64,000 bases of DNA from Leptothoe spongobia TAU-MAC 1115 (GCF_018739885.1 NZ_JADOES010000008.1:1-64000), one strand, 5' to 3'. Shown: positions 1 through 8,455, numbered from the stretch's first letter. Notes: generated by a model from the sequence alone, not told the origin. Made by a program: numbers and translations.

Positions 1-169
1 AGGCTCGACGAAACAATGGATGGAGACTTAATTCAACCACACTATTCGCACCACTATGGGCACATAACGCATCCAACAAATCCATTAGACTGTCGGTGCG
101 GTGGCTGAAACTTCTGTAAAGCTGCTTCCGAAATTGGACAAGCGGGTTGATAAAATCTGCAGTAGTCAT
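1..169 (-). CDS. IS-element transposase, N-terminal fragment (runs off left edge)
   Basis: Fifty-six codons are visible, from an ATG at 169 to the window edge. The segment containing DSLMDLLDAL and VVELSLHPLFRR resembles the N-terminus of the IS4/IS701-like DDE transposases common in cyanobacteria. The catalytic DDE residues would lie outside the window. The gene reads away from the kinase-like gene at 209-931, whose stop codon is only 40 bases from this start, so one end of an insertion sequence probably lies between them. Whether the copy is intact cannot be seen. The family call rests on remembered N-terminal similarity. Confidence 0.6.
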   Translation of the reverse strand, partial: MTTADFINPLVQFRKQLYRSFSHRTDSLMDLLDALCAHSGANSVVELSLHPLFRRA

Positions 170-216
170 GGCAATAGGCAGAGTGTGTTTTTATTTGCTC
201 TTTATCGCCTATTGCC
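170..216. repeat. 10-bp inverted repeat at junction of IS and kinase gene
   Basis: GGCAATAGGC at 170-179 is perfectly inverted as GCCTATTGCC at 207-216. The right arm contains the stop codon of the kinase-like gene. The repeat could be a small hairpin terminator or part of the insertion-sequence end. The other end of the element is not in the window, so terminal repeats and a target duplication cannot be compared. Confidence 0.45.
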
Positions 217-931
217 GCTTCTTCGTACATCCCTCTCTACAAATTTGTACAAAGTCCAATGATTTAGTCACATGGGGAAACCAAGGACGTAAGTGTTTGG
301 CGATACGGGTACTGATAAATAACCCTTGCACTAATGTGGTTATATTGGCGGGTCGTCGATCCAGACTCGCTTTGCTAAAGTCTATGATTATTGGCTCCTG
401 GGCACGCATCAGCGCATGGGCTGTAATACAGCGTAAATCGCCATGATCTAGCCTAGCTTGATCCAATCGGTATGCCTGATGGATCAGTCGCACCACGATG
501 TGATGAATCTCCTCAACACCATGTGATTTTTGCAGCCAGTCCACCAACATTGGACCATCAATATAGTCCATCAGCAAAAAGTTATCGCTGTGGGCAATAT
601 GGCTTGGTCCGACGCCAATAACATTAGCCCGCTGTAGCATGGTTGATTCTATAGTCAGGCTAGATTGGGGTGCAGACTCCCGGCGGATCTTGAGTACCCG
701 ATCCTCGCCCTGATGCAACACCCGAAACACGACACCGCAGTAACCCAAACCCAGAATTTCTAGCCCCGCTAACGTCTCTGGGCCATGGGAATAAATGCCA
801 TCAATACTCAAGGTCTGTAACTCAGCCCAACGGTGAAGCACAGTATCTTCATCACCGTTGGGATAGGCCAATAGTTGGCGAGCTGGACTATGCCAAAACT
901 CCTCCAGGCTAAGGATGGTTGTCACGGACAC
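209..931 (-). CDS. Small RIO/ABC1-like protein kinase-fold protein
   Basis: The 240-residue protein has a compact kinase fold: glycine-rich loop GLGYCGVV at residues 61-68, candidate ATP lysine K81 in VLKIRR, hinge-like LLMDYIDG at 119-126, catalytic-loop HGDL at 163-166 and the DFG-equivalent IIDFSKAS around 182-189. This is the usual pattern of RIO, Bud32 and aminoglycoside-kinase-like proteins. The residue five after the catalytic Asp is Thr170, not the usual metal-binding Asn. The gene begins immediately after the cbbY stop codon, so the two are probably co-transcribed. The C-terminus ends in KKRQ inside the inverted repeat beside the insertion sequence and may be altered. The substrate is unknown. 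Confidence 0.7.
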   Translation of the reverse strand: MSVTTILSLEEFWHSPARQLLAYPNGDEDTVLHRWAELQTLSIDGIYSHGPETLAGLEILGLGYCGVVFRVLHQGEDRVLKIRRESAPQSSLTIESTMLQRANVIGVGPSHIAHSDNFLLMDYIDGPMLVDWLQKSHGVEEIHHIVVRLIHQAYRLDQARLDHGDLRCITAHALMRAQEPIIIDFSKASLDRRPANITTLVQGLFISTRIAKHLRPWFPHVTKSLDFVQICREGCTKKRQ

Positions 932-1699
932 CTAAGCCAATAGCTGGCGGGCTAGGTTAACAGTGAAGTAGGTGGCATTGCCAGCATCACCAGATATCAC
1001 AGTAAAAGGAGTTTCTGGAGTACCGAGATCGCTAAGCACCAACTTGGCCCCGGTAAAATCTTGGGCTTTGGTGTATTCGTTGACGGTGACAACGGTTTTT
1101 AGACCGGTGGGGGTAGCAGAACGGAGACCGTTATTCGTGTCTTCAAAGGCTAAGCAATTGTCAGCAGGTAGGTCCAAATGCTCTAGGGCGTACTCAAAAA
1201 TATCAGGGGCAGGCTTCTTCTTGGGGACCATGTCGCCTGCAGCAATAACATCAAACCAGTTGAGGCTATCTGGACCGAGGGTATTTTCGAGCAGGGCTTG
1301 AACATTAGCAGGAGTGGTGGTGGTTGAGATCGCAAGCCTCACCCCCTCACTCCGCGCCTCATTCAACAAACGCTCCACACCAGGACGCAGAGGAATCTTG
1401 CCCGCCGCTGCATACTGCTTGTAATAGGTTGTCTTGGTAGCATGCAGATGCTTAATCATGGCATCCAGGTCACTAAAGTCCGCAGGCACTTGAAAATCAC
1501 TGAGATAGTCCTGCACATAGGCACGAATCCGCTCTTTACCACCGGACACCTCCAGGAGCTTACCGTACAGTTCTGGAGTCCAATCCCAATCCAGCCCGGT
1601 ATCCGCAAACGCTTGGTTAAAGGCAGGACGATGGCCATCCCGCTCAGTTTCTGCCAGGGTACCATCCACATCAAAAATCAACGCCTTTAACTCTGCCAC
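932..1699 (-). CDS. cbbY: CbbY-type HAD phosphatase (xylulose-1,5-bisphosphate phosphatase)
   Basis: The HAD hydrolase has all four motifs: nucleophile DVDGTLAET at 10-18, the STTTTPAN region near 125-132, KKKPAPD at 160-166 and FEDTNNG at 185-191. Its helical cap lies between residues 18 and about 95. The cap sequence, including SGGKERI, matches CbbY, which removes xylulose-1,5-bisphosphate, an inhibitory misfire product of Rubisco. The length of 255 residues is normal for the family. It is the upstream gene of a pair with the kinase-like gene, with no intergenic bases. A role in Calvin-cycle repair is inferred from family knowledge; phosphoglycolate phosphatase is the main alternative. Confidence 0.85.
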   Translation of the reverse strand: MAELKALIFDVDGTLAETERDGHRPAFNQAFADTGLDWDWTPELYGKLLEVSGGKERIRAYVQDYLSDFQVPADFSDLDAMIKHLHATKTTYYKQYAAAGKIPLRPGVERLLNEARSEGVRLAISTTTTPANVQALLENTLGPDSLNWFDVIAAGDMVPKKKPAPDIFEYALEHLDLPADNCLAFEDTNNGLRSATPTGLKTVVTVNEYTKAQDFTGAKLVLSDLGTPETPFTVISGDAGNATYFTVNLARQLLA

Positions 1700-2111
1700 A
1701 GACCTCTCCTGTTAACTGAAATCTCCAGGGTTGATTTTACCGTTATTGGGAATATGGCTCACCATAGGCTCTGGACAACATCCAGAACCACAATTAGTTC
1801 TCAACTCGTAGGTTTTGCTACAAACATGCATCTTATGAGCTTGATATGTTTAGATTGGACGATTCAATCAGCCCCGCCCAATGGATTCCTTGATGGCTAA
1901 ACTGGAGGGCTACAGCTGGATTTCACTGTCGTTCATATACTTATGTGCCTAGTCAGGCATTTCTCGAAGCGTTTCAAAAAAGCTCAACCATAAGGTTGAG
2001 CTTTTTTCTTTTTACCATTGCTGATTTAGAAGATGAAACGGCCTGTTAGGCAGCCCCTATAGTAGCCTCGTCCAGAGGAAAACATCGCTCAGATCAATAA
2101 CACCTCTTTAT
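1700..2111. other. Intergenic region with bidirectional terminator
   Basis: This 412-base gap separates cbbY from the hydroxyacid-reductase gene. It holds the strong hairpin at 1976-2007. A 23-codon open frame lies on the plus strand at 1881-1952, ending shortly before the hairpin, but it has no visible ribosome-binding site. A short plus-strand transcript ending at the hairpin is possible; no known small RNA was recognised. Confidence 0.5.
1976..2007. terminator. Rho-independent terminator, bidirectional
   Basis: A perfect 14-bp stem (AAAAAAGCTCAACC paired with GGTTGAGCTTTTTT) has a four-base ATAA loop and U-tracts in both orientations. On the minus strand it would terminate the transcript of the reductase gene at 2112-3041. 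Confidence 0.85.
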
Positions 2112-3041
2112 TTAATAGCCTTGCTGCCGATCAACCCAATTGAGTAATAGTTGCCCAGTAATCATCCGTCGATAGTTATCAACAATTTGAGGCGCGACAG
2201 AGACTGGATCGGTCAAACTGGCAATGTGGGGAGTGATCGTAATTTTGGGCTGAGACCAAAAGGGATGATCTTGGGGCAAAGGCTCTTGGCGACAGACATC
2301 TAAGCAAGCTCCAGCCAGATGGTTATTATTTATCAATGAGAGCAAATCTTCTTCAACCAGGTGCTTACCCCGCGCCACATTTACAACGTAAGCCCCTTGG
2401 GGTAGTTGGCCTAGAGTACCTGTATTGAGAATGTTCTCGGTCTCGGCAGTGAGCGGCAATAAACAGATGAGAATTTCACTAGCCGCTAAAAAGCTTGATA
2501 GTTGATCTTGTCCAGCAAATACATGGATCTCAGCAAGTACCTTTGCTCGTCGAGACCAGCCCACAACCTTAAACCCCAGTCGTCTCAGCCGAGCTGCCAC
2601 CGCACTACCAATTTGTCCAACACCCATCACACCAACGGTAACTTCGTCGATATTCCGTGGTTGCATAGGCTGCCACTGATGAGCCTGTTGCTGCTGGACA
2701 TAGTCAGGAAACTGACGCACATGGTTTAAAACGGCAGCTAAGACATAATCTCCCATCTGACTCACCAGTCGTGGATCAACCATGCGCACCACGGTAGCCT
2801 GATCAGGAATAGAGCTATCTTGCAAAAGATTATCCACCCCTGCTCCCATGGAAGCAATAACCTTCAAGTTTGGGTACTGAGCAAAAATACCCTGGGGTTG
2901 AGCCCACACCAGAGTAAATGAGACATCGGCTTTATCGCCATCGTCGGGCCATATGCGCAGGTCTATATCTGGCGAAATCGCCTTGATGGCAGCTACCCAA
3001 GGCACAGGGTCTTTAGTCGGGCAAATTAAACTTAAGGCCAT
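2112..3041 (-). CDS. ghrA: D-2-hydroxyacid dehydrogenase, GhrA-like glyoxylate/hydroxypyruvate reductase
   Basis: The 309-residue protein matches the GhrA branch of NAD(P)H-dependent 2-hydroxyacid dehydrogenases. The Rossmann loop GVGQIG is at 140-145. The likely catalytic residues are Arg224 in NVARG, Glu253 in CRQEPLP and His272 in TPHIAS. The family reduces glyoxylate or hydroxypyruvate and would fit photorespiratory metabolism in a cyanobacterium. The gene stands alone between a terminator downstream and a 158-base gap to the prenyltransferase gene. Substrate specificity cannot be read from sequence. Confidence 0.8.
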   Translation of the reverse strand: MALSLICPTKDPVPWVAAIKAISPDIDLRIWPDDGDKADVSFTLVWAQPQGIFAQYPNLKVIASMGAGVDNLLQDSSIPDQATVVRMVDPRLVSQMGDYVLAAVLNHVRQFPDYVQQQQAHQWQPMQPRNIDEVTVGVMGVGQIGSAVAARLRRLGFKVVGWSRRAKVLAEIHVFAGQDQLSSFLAASEILICLLPLTAETENILNTGTLGQLPQGAYVVNVARGKHLVEEDLLSLINNNHLAGACLDVCRQEPLPQDHPFWSQPKITITPHIASLTDPVSVAPQIVDNYRRMITGQLLLNWVDRQQGY

Positions 3042-3199
3042 TTGATTAGGGAGCTGCCTTACAACGATTACATGAAGTCTTCTCTAGAAGAAAATATCGT
3101 TGCTGATTTAGAGGATGAACCGATCTGGCAGACATGCCATGTACCGGCATTTCGTAGATGAAATCATAGTTCGGATCAACAACGCCAAGAAAATACTGC

Positions 3200-4183
3200 C
3201 TAAATCTGGTGTAGCAAACAGGCTGTAGGGAAAATCAGGTACTCGATAAAAAATAATTTCCAGATGAACTGGTAATACTCTCGGTAGGTAAAGCTTGCAT
3301 TATCTGTATTGCCTGGGGAGTGCTGTACCTGATAACCGAGATACCAGAAATATATCAACGCTAGGACATGGGTAACGATTAAAAACCCAGCGTTGATACC
3401 AGGGATAAATGTGGCTGCAATAATGAGACTGCTGTAACAAACGGTCAATAGCCACCAGACTAGCTGCGCAACTCTGGATGCTTCCGTTTCATCAATGGAC
3501 TGAGCCTCGTTGTCACGTAAGCCTTTTAGCAACGCGATCGCACCACTAAAAGCCACCACGACTAACGTCAGTGCCCCAATCCGCCATGGGATCTGGGGGA
3601 TCAACCCCAACTGGCTAGACGCATGCAGAAAAATTCCCAGATTTACCACAGGCCCACGCACCAGCAACTTACAATAAGGGCCTACAAATGCAAAGCGCTT
3701 AAGCTGTAGCGGAGGTAACGAATACGCTGTACCGATTGCCAGGCTAAGCCAGACAGTGACTATCAAGTATAGACTCTGGGATACTACCGCCAATAAGATG
3801 GCACAACTACAGGCAATACCCACCAGCATTTTTGCCTGGGGAGCAGAAAACGCCCCCGAAGCAATCGGCAGATAGGGCTTATTAACACGATCGGCAGCAA
3901 CATCCTCAATCTGATTTAGACCAACGATGTAAATATTGGTACAAATGCAGGCCAACCAGGTGATCCATAGGGAACTCACCCCCTGCCATACATGAAATGT
4001 ACCCGGTGATAGCCCTAATGGATGACGCGCAGCCCAAGCAATGGCAAATAAACCCAAGACGCTCAGGCTAGTGCCAACGATGGTGTGTGGCCGGGAAAAC
4101 TTCCAGAAGGCCTGCAACCAAGGAATTGGGCTTTGAATTAAATTTAGAGATGGACGGCTCAGTGCAGATTTCGTCATCGGCAT
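3200..4183 (-). CDS. hpt: Homogentisate phytyltransferase (UbiA family)
   Basis: This integral-membrane prenyltransferase has the first Asp-rich motif NQIEDVAADRVNKP from residue 90 and a second acidic motif, LRDNEAQSIDETE, in the later half. The N-terminal FSRPHTIVGTSLSV is typical of homogentisate phytyltransferases. These condense phytyl diphosphate with homogentisate, the committed step of tocopherol synthesis. About eight hydrophobic segments are visible. The length of 327 is slightly above the roughly 310 of Synechocystis Slr1736. The start could be Met1 or Met3. The main alternative, a plastoquinone or chlorophyll prenyltransferase, is disfavoured by the Asp-rich motif context. Confidence 0.88.
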   Translation of the reverse strand: MPMTKSALSRPSLNLIQSPIPWLQAFWKFSRPHTIVGTSLSVLGLFAIAWAARHPLGLSPGTFHVWQGVSSLWITWLACICTNIYIVGLNQIEDVAADRVNKPYLPIASGAFSAPQAKMLVGIACSCAILLAVVSQSLYLIVTVWLSLAIGTAYSLPPLQLKRFAFVGPYCKLLVRGPVVNLGIFLHASSQLGLIPQIPWRIGALTLVVVAFSGAIALLKGLRDNEAQSIDETEASRVAQLVWWLLTVCYSSLIIAATFIPGINAGFLIVTHVLALIYFWYLGYQVQHSPGNTDNASFTYREYYQFIWKLFFIEYLIFPTACLLHQI

Positions 4184-4314
4184 TGTGGGGGACCTCTAAA
4201 ATCACCATGCCGAGTTTTCCCGAGACCGTCAACAGATTCAGAGCATTGTTGAAATGCTTAATAGAACTGCTAAACATTTGTATCGACCTTGATTCAAGTT
4301 CTCAGTTTTGACCA

Positions 4315-4360
4315 TGACGTTTTGTAGGGGCATTCCATGGAAAACCTCTACAAAACGTCA
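4315..4360. repeat. 46-bp near-perfect palindrome (dispersed repeat type A)
   Basis: The outer 13 bases TGACGTTTTGTAG at 4315-4327 are exactly inverted at 4348-4360, and the arms continue inward with three mismatches to a central TTCCATGGAA. The last three bases of the repeat are the stop codon of the AI-2E-type gene, and the last sense codon is the CAC just outside it (4361-4363). A related palindrome with the same TTCCATGGAA centre occurs at 51099-51118. As an RNA it would form a long hairpin and may terminate the upstream lipid-operon transcript. Confidence 0.7.
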
Positions 4361-5425
4361 CACCGACCGTCCTTTGATCTCATCCACATCCAATAAACTC
4401 ACAACTACCCCAGCAATGGGAATTGCTAAAAACAAGCCCAATAGTCCCGCAATTCGCAAACCTACAATCAGGGCAAAAAACATTACTACAGGATTAATGT
4501 TGAGAGAGTCTCGCATGACATGGGGAAGTAGCACATTTTCTTCGACCTGCTGTAACAAAATACACACAACCACTGATTGAATAGCTATGCCTATACCTTG
4601 GGACAATAACAACATGCCCACTAAACCCACACCCAATGTGGCCCCAATTCCAGGAATCAAATCAAACAATCCAGCAATCACTGCCAAAACAAGGGCATAG
4701 GGAATTTTCAATAGTAAAAAGACAACAAAGGTAGAAATCGCAAAAAAAATCGACAGTAACAATCGCCCCCAAAAGAACCCAAGAAGATTTTTTTGAATGG
4801 TAAGGGTTAACCGCTGTCGATGATGTTCGGGAACTACTTTTAAAATTAAGCGCCAGAGCTGTGGACCATCTAGCATCATAAAGAACGTCACCACAGCAAT
4901 CAAAATGCCGTTAATAAAATTCTCCAGCAACGTCTGAACCAAACCTAATCCAGAACCCAGCAGTATAGTCGCTTGCAGTTGCAGTTGTTCTCCCAATGTT
5001 TGCAAATCTACCTGCACATTCCACTGGCGTAGTGTGGTTTCAATCTGCTCTATCAAAGGCAACAGCGAATTAAGAAAGTCTGTACCGTTTTCTAACAGGC
5101 TCTGACCTTGAGCAATCACCGCCAGCGCCAGGGTGGTCACTACCCCACCCACCAGAACCAAGGCCACCATGAAGACGACAAAGACAGCAACGTTATGGGG
5201 TAATATGCGTCGGCACCACCGTACTGGATAACTCAGCAAAAATGCCAAGATGATGGAAATCACAAAAATCACCACCACGATCTCAAAGTACGTTAGTACC
5301 TGTATTGATGCCCAGCCACTGGTCAGCAATAGCAAAAATCGGACAAGCACCGAGTTGTCTAGCCGGGACAGGAGCGTTTGAACTCTTGATAACGAGGGCT
5401 TCTGTGGATTAGGTAGGGAAGCCAC
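4358..5425 (-). CDS. AI-2E/PerM family membrane transporter
   Basis: The 355-residue polytopic protein has a hydrophobic N-terminal block of about three segments, an amphipathic middle region and a C-terminal block containing GLFDLIPGIGATLG and VMRDSLNINPVVMFF, both typical of the AI-2E transporter (YdiK/PerM) family. Members are proposed permeases or exporters of varied substrates; true autoinducer-2 transport should not be assumed. The gene overlaps the preceding DUF2288 gene by 17 bases, which suggests translational coupling. Its stop codon lies inside a palindromic repeat. Confidence 0.8.
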   Translation of the reverse strand: MASLPNPQKPSLSRVQTLLSRLDNSVLVRFLLLLTSGWASIQVLTYFEIVVVIFVISIILAFLLSYPVRWCRRILPHNVAVFVVFMVALVLVGGVVTTLALAVIAQGQSLLENGTDFLNSLLPLIEQIETTLRQWNVQVDLQTLGEQLQLQATILLGSGLGLVQTLLENFINGILIAVVTFFMMLDGPQLWRLILKVVPEHHRQRLTLTIQKNLLGFFWGRLLLSIFFAISTFVVFLLLKIPYALVLAVIAGLFDLIPGIGATLGVGLVGMLLLSQGIGIAIQSVVVCILLQQVEENVLLPHVMRDSLNINPVVMFFALIVGLRIAGLLGLFLAIPIAGVVVSLLDVDEIKGRSV

Positions 5426-5753
5426 TGCTAGTGTCCGCCACTTTCAGAATCTCTTGGACCAGAACATACGGTTGGACAATCAAGGACTGCAACTGATTGG
5501 TAGGTCCTTCGAAGCCCCAGGTTTCTAGCTGTTCTTTACTGGGTTTGGTAATCAGCTGCTCACCAATCCAGCGCTGTACAGACTGTACGTTGTCATTGGT
5601 GAGCGCTATACCGACATCAACAAGGTCAAGCTGAGGATCAACAAAAACAACTGCATCACGGGCAATATGGGGCTTTAGCCAATTCCATTGGGTTGGAGCT
5701 ACCATACTGGCTAGCTCTTGTCTTAAATCTTGTGCCATTATCGAACCCATCAC
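5409..5753 (-). CDS. DUF2288 family protein
   Basis: This soluble 114-residue protein has the DUF2288 pattern: a start-proximal MAQDLRQELA, then APTQWNWLKPHIARDAVVFVD and a C-terminal FEGPTNQLQSLIVQPYVLVQ. No biochemical function is known for the family. The reading frame opens with a GTG at 5753; the internal ATG at 5738, giving MAQDLRQE, is the more likely start. It overlaps the AI-2E-type permease gene and lies 30 bases from plsC, so it is probably the next-to-last gene of the lipid operon transcript. Confidence 0.75.
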   Translation of the reverse strand: MMGSIMAQDLRQELASMVAPTQWNWLKPHIARDAVVFVDPQLDLVDVGIALTNDNVQSVQRWIGEQLITKPSKEQLETWGFEGPTNQLQSLIVQPYVLVQEILKVADTSSGFPT

Positions 5754-5783
5754 TCTGACTGAAAAATTATTGTAACCTCTGCA

Positions 5784-6470
5784 TTAACGCCCAAGGTCAT
5801 GCATGGTGTGGATGAGATCGCAACAATACTCAGTCACCGCCTTTAAAGCGTCCTTATCCTTACTAGAGCCTGGAGGAGCAATCGGCGGGCCAATGCGCAC
5901 CGTCACCGGTAAAGGCTTCGGAAATTTTGTGCCTCTTGGCAAAATACGATGAGTCCCCCACAGACTGACAGGGACCAAGGGTACCTGAGCTTTAGCTGCA
6001 ATCATCGCAGCACCTAGTTTGGGCTGTGGAATACGGCCATCGGGAGTACGAGTTCCCTGTAGAAAGACACCCACAGCCCAGCCTTGATCGAGTTGTTCAA
6101 GGGCAGCCCGAATAGCACCACGGGCTGAACCGCCCCGCTGTACTGGATAAGCGCCATAAGCACGAATCGCTGGCGCAAGCACTGGCACCTTAAACAATTC
6201 TTGCTTGGCCATGTATGAGACAGGACGACACACACAAGAAGAGACTATGGGCGGGTCAAAATCACTGGCATGATTAGCGACGACAAGCACCGGACCTGAT
6301 GAGGGCATATTTTCGGCACCATAGATGTGACCACGAAAGTATGCTCGCAGCATAGGGTTGACTATCGACCATTTGAAAAGGTGATAGAGGGCCAGACTAA
6401 ATTTGGGTTCGCGTTGTCGTTGAAGATGGTTCACGCGCTTACAGTGGGCTATCGCCTTAAATGGCTCCAA
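5784..6470 (-). CDS. plsC: 1-acyl-sn-glycerol-3-phosphate acyltransferase
   Basis: This PlsC-type acyltransferase adds the second acyl chain to lysophosphatidic acid at the membrane. The catalytic H(X4)D motif is visible as NHASDFD at 66-72. The second substrate-binding block reads FLQGTRTPDGR, with Gln138 where the textbook motif has Glu (EGTR). The start overlaps the end of fabD by 14 bases and the gene is in the plsX-fabH-fabD-plsC order common in cyanobacteria. The first 30 residues are poorly conserved, so a downstream start is possible. Acyl donor preference (acyl-ACP) is inferred from context. Confidence 0.85.
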   Translation of the reverse strand: MEPFKAIAHCKRVNHLQRQREPKFSLALYHLFKWSIVNPMLRAYFRGHIYGAENMPSSGPVLVVANHASDFDPPIVSSCVCRPVSYMAKQELFKVPVLAPAIRAYGAYPVQRGGSARGAIRAALEQLDQGWAVGVFLQGTRTPDGRIPQPKLGAAMIAAKAQVPLVPVSLWGTHRILPRGTKFPKPLPVTVRIGPPIAPPGSSKDKDALKAVTEYCCDLIHTMHDLGR

Positions 6471-7335
6471 CCTGTTCCAAGGTGCCTACATTTTTTAAAG
6501 TGAGGCTACGGCAGGTGCGTTTGATTAAGCCAGCTAAGACTTTACCAGGACCAACTTCTATTACGGCCTCTATACCCTGCTCCGGCAAGTTTAAGGAAAT
6601 TTCACGCCAACGAACCGCTCCGGTCATTTGTTGCATCAGACGCTGTTTAAGCACCTCACCATCTTTACTGGGCGTGGGATCAACATTGGAAAGCACTGGT
6701 ACCGTTGCATTTTTGAAGGGTAAGTCAGTCAAAATCTGATCAAACTCATGGGCAGCGGGGGCCATTAGCGGAGAATGAAAAGCACCACCCACATTCAATT
6801 TGACGGCTCGTTTAACTTTGACACCGGCCATGATCGTCTCAACTGCGTCCGGCGTACCAGAAATGACTACTTGACCTGAGTTATTATCATTTGCAAGAAC
6901 GACGCCTTCGGTAATGGCTAGTTTTTCATCTAATTCGCCCCGATTAAAACCCATGAGGGCGGCCATAGCTCCATCAGCAGCCTGGGCCATCAGCTCTGCA
7001 CGACGCTTGACCAAGCACAACCCAGAGACAAAATCAAACACACCAGCTGCATATAGGGCCGAATATTCACCTAAGCTATGCCCTGCGACTATATCTGGCT
7101 GAATACCTTTAGCTTTCAGCAAATCGGTCAAGATGCACTCGACAACGTAAAGACAGGGCTGGGTATAGAGTGTGTTTGCTAGCTGAAATTCCTCGCTTTG
7201 GCATCGACCTAGGACTGACCAACCCAAAACATCATCTGCTTCAGCAAACTTATCTTTGGCCACTTCAGCCAAATCATTGCCCATTCCTACAGCCTGGGAC
7301 CCTTGCCCAGGAAATACCCATGCGGTCTTCGTCAT
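6457..7335 (-). CDS. fabD: Malonyl-CoA:ACP transacylase
   Basis: FabD loads malonyl groups onto acyl carrier protein for fatty-acid elongation. The nucleophile Ser87 is in GHSLGEYSA, with Arg112 and His187 (GGAFHSPLM) completing the usual active site. The N-terminal WVFPGQGSQAVGMG loop is diagnostic. The length of 292 is normal. It lies 115 bases after fabH and overlaps plsC, which supports co-transcription. Confidence 0.96.
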   Translation of the reverse strand: MTKTAWVFPGQGSQAVGMGNDLAEVAKDKFAEADDVLGWSVLGRCQSEEFQLANTLYTQPCLYVVECILTDLLKAKGIQPDIVAGHSLGEYSALYAAGVFDFVSGLCLVKRRAELMAQAADGAMAALMGFNRGELDEKLAITEGVVLANDNNSGQVVISGTPDAVETIMAGVKVKRAVKLNVGGAFHSPLMAPAAHEFDQILTDLPFKNATVPVLSNVDPTPSKDGEVLKQRLMQQMTGAVRWREISLNLPEQGIEAVIEVGPGKVLAGLIKRTCRSLTLKNVGTLEQVGAI

Positions 7336-7450
7336 CGTCGTTAAGGTAATTGTCCGTTTCTCACTGTCTCAGCAAATGAGCAATTAGGAAAGTGTTAAGA
7401 AACCGGTGGTAGTCAGAGAGTGGGCAGTGACAATCGAACCGAGGAAAACA

Positions 7451-8449
7451 TTACAATCCCCATTCCAATAAGGCTGCCCCCCAGGTAAGACCTGCACCAA
7501 AACCGGACATGGCAATTTTGTGCCCGGCTTGAATCTGACCGGTGCGGACCCATTCGTCTAAGGCAATGGGAATCGATGCAGCAGAGGTATTGCCATGCTT
7601 AGCCATGTTGCTAACAACTCGTTCGTTGGGAAGTTTTAGGCGTTTGGCAACGGCATCAAGAATGCGCTGGTTAGCCTGGTGCAATATCAACCAGTCAATG
7701 TCGTTAGCCGCTAACCCAGCATGGAAAAGGGTTTTTTCTAAGACTTCAGGGACTCGGCTCACAGCAAAACGATAAACTTCACGACCATTCATGGTAATGG
7801 CGGTAAACGTCCCCTTCTGGGTGGTAACTCCATTCGTTAAAGGAACTGCATTGGCTGTATAGGCCAGATTTAAGCAGCCATTCATCGTGCCATCGCTACG
7901 CATTTCAAACCCCAGCAGTCGGTCGCGATCGCAGGCCTGCATCACCACGGCACCAGCACCATCCCCAAACAAGACACAGGTAGTCCGGTCTTCCCAGTCC
8001 ACCCATCGGCTGAGCAGATCAGCGCCAATCACCAGCACATTCTGATAAGTGCCTGTGCGAATAAACTGAGCCGCCGTGACCACACCAAATACAAAACCGG
8101 AACAAGCAGCAGTCAGATCAAAAGCAACAGCACGAGTGGCACCAATGGCAGCCTGCACCTGACAGGCCGTACCAAATAGGTCATCCGGTGTGGAAGTGGC
8201 CAAGACGATCAGGTCAATATCGTCTGGGGTTAGATTGGTGGCCGCGATCGCATTTTTAGCGGCCTGGGCCGCAAGCGTCGTGAGCGATTCACCCACGTTA
8301 GCCACATGACGCCGACTAATGCCTGTGCGGGTAGAAATCCACTCATCAGAGGTATCAACTACGCGGCTAAGCATCTCATTACTAAGCGTCGTCTCAACCT
8401 GAGCACTACCACTACCAATAAAGGACACACCGGCCACAGCATTTATCAT
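7451..8449 (-). CDS. fabH: 3-oxoacyl-ACP synthase III
   Basis: KAS III starts type II fatty-acid synthesis by condensing acetyl-CoA with malonyl-ACP. The catalytic triad is Cys116 (TAACSGFVFG), His257 (LHQANQRI) and Asn287 (HGNTSAAS). The 332-residue length matches the family. It starts six bases after the plsX stop codon, a tight operon junction. Confidence 0.96.
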   Translation of the reverse strand: MINAVAGVSFIGSGSAQVETTLSNEMLSRVVDTSDEWISTRTGISRRHVANVGESLTTLAAQAAKNAIAATNLTPDDIDLIVLATSTPDDLFGTACQVQAAIGATRAVAFDLTAACSGFVFGVVTAAQFIRTGTYQNVLVIGADLLSRWVDWEDRTTCVLFGDGAGAVVMQACDRDRLLGFEMRSDGTMNGCLNLAYTANAVPLTNGVTTQKGTFTAITMNGREVYRFAVSRVPEVLEKTLFHAGLAANDIDWLILHQANQRILDAVAKRLKLPNERVVSNMAKHGNTSAASIPIALDEWVRTGQIQAGHKIAMSGFGAGLTWGAALLEWGL

Positions 8450-8455
8450 TATTTT

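Noticed and set aside
1881..1952. 23-codon plus-strand frame before the terminator at 1976
   Set aside because: No ribosome-binding site, and its product does not match any small photosystem or cytochrome subunit I know; kept only as a note in the intergenic entry.
3534..3541. GCGATCGC palindromes scattered through the window, considered as operators
   Set aside because: They are the HIP1 octamer, abundant throughout cyanobacterial genomes and mostly inside genes here; useful as a lineage marker, not as local regulatory sites.
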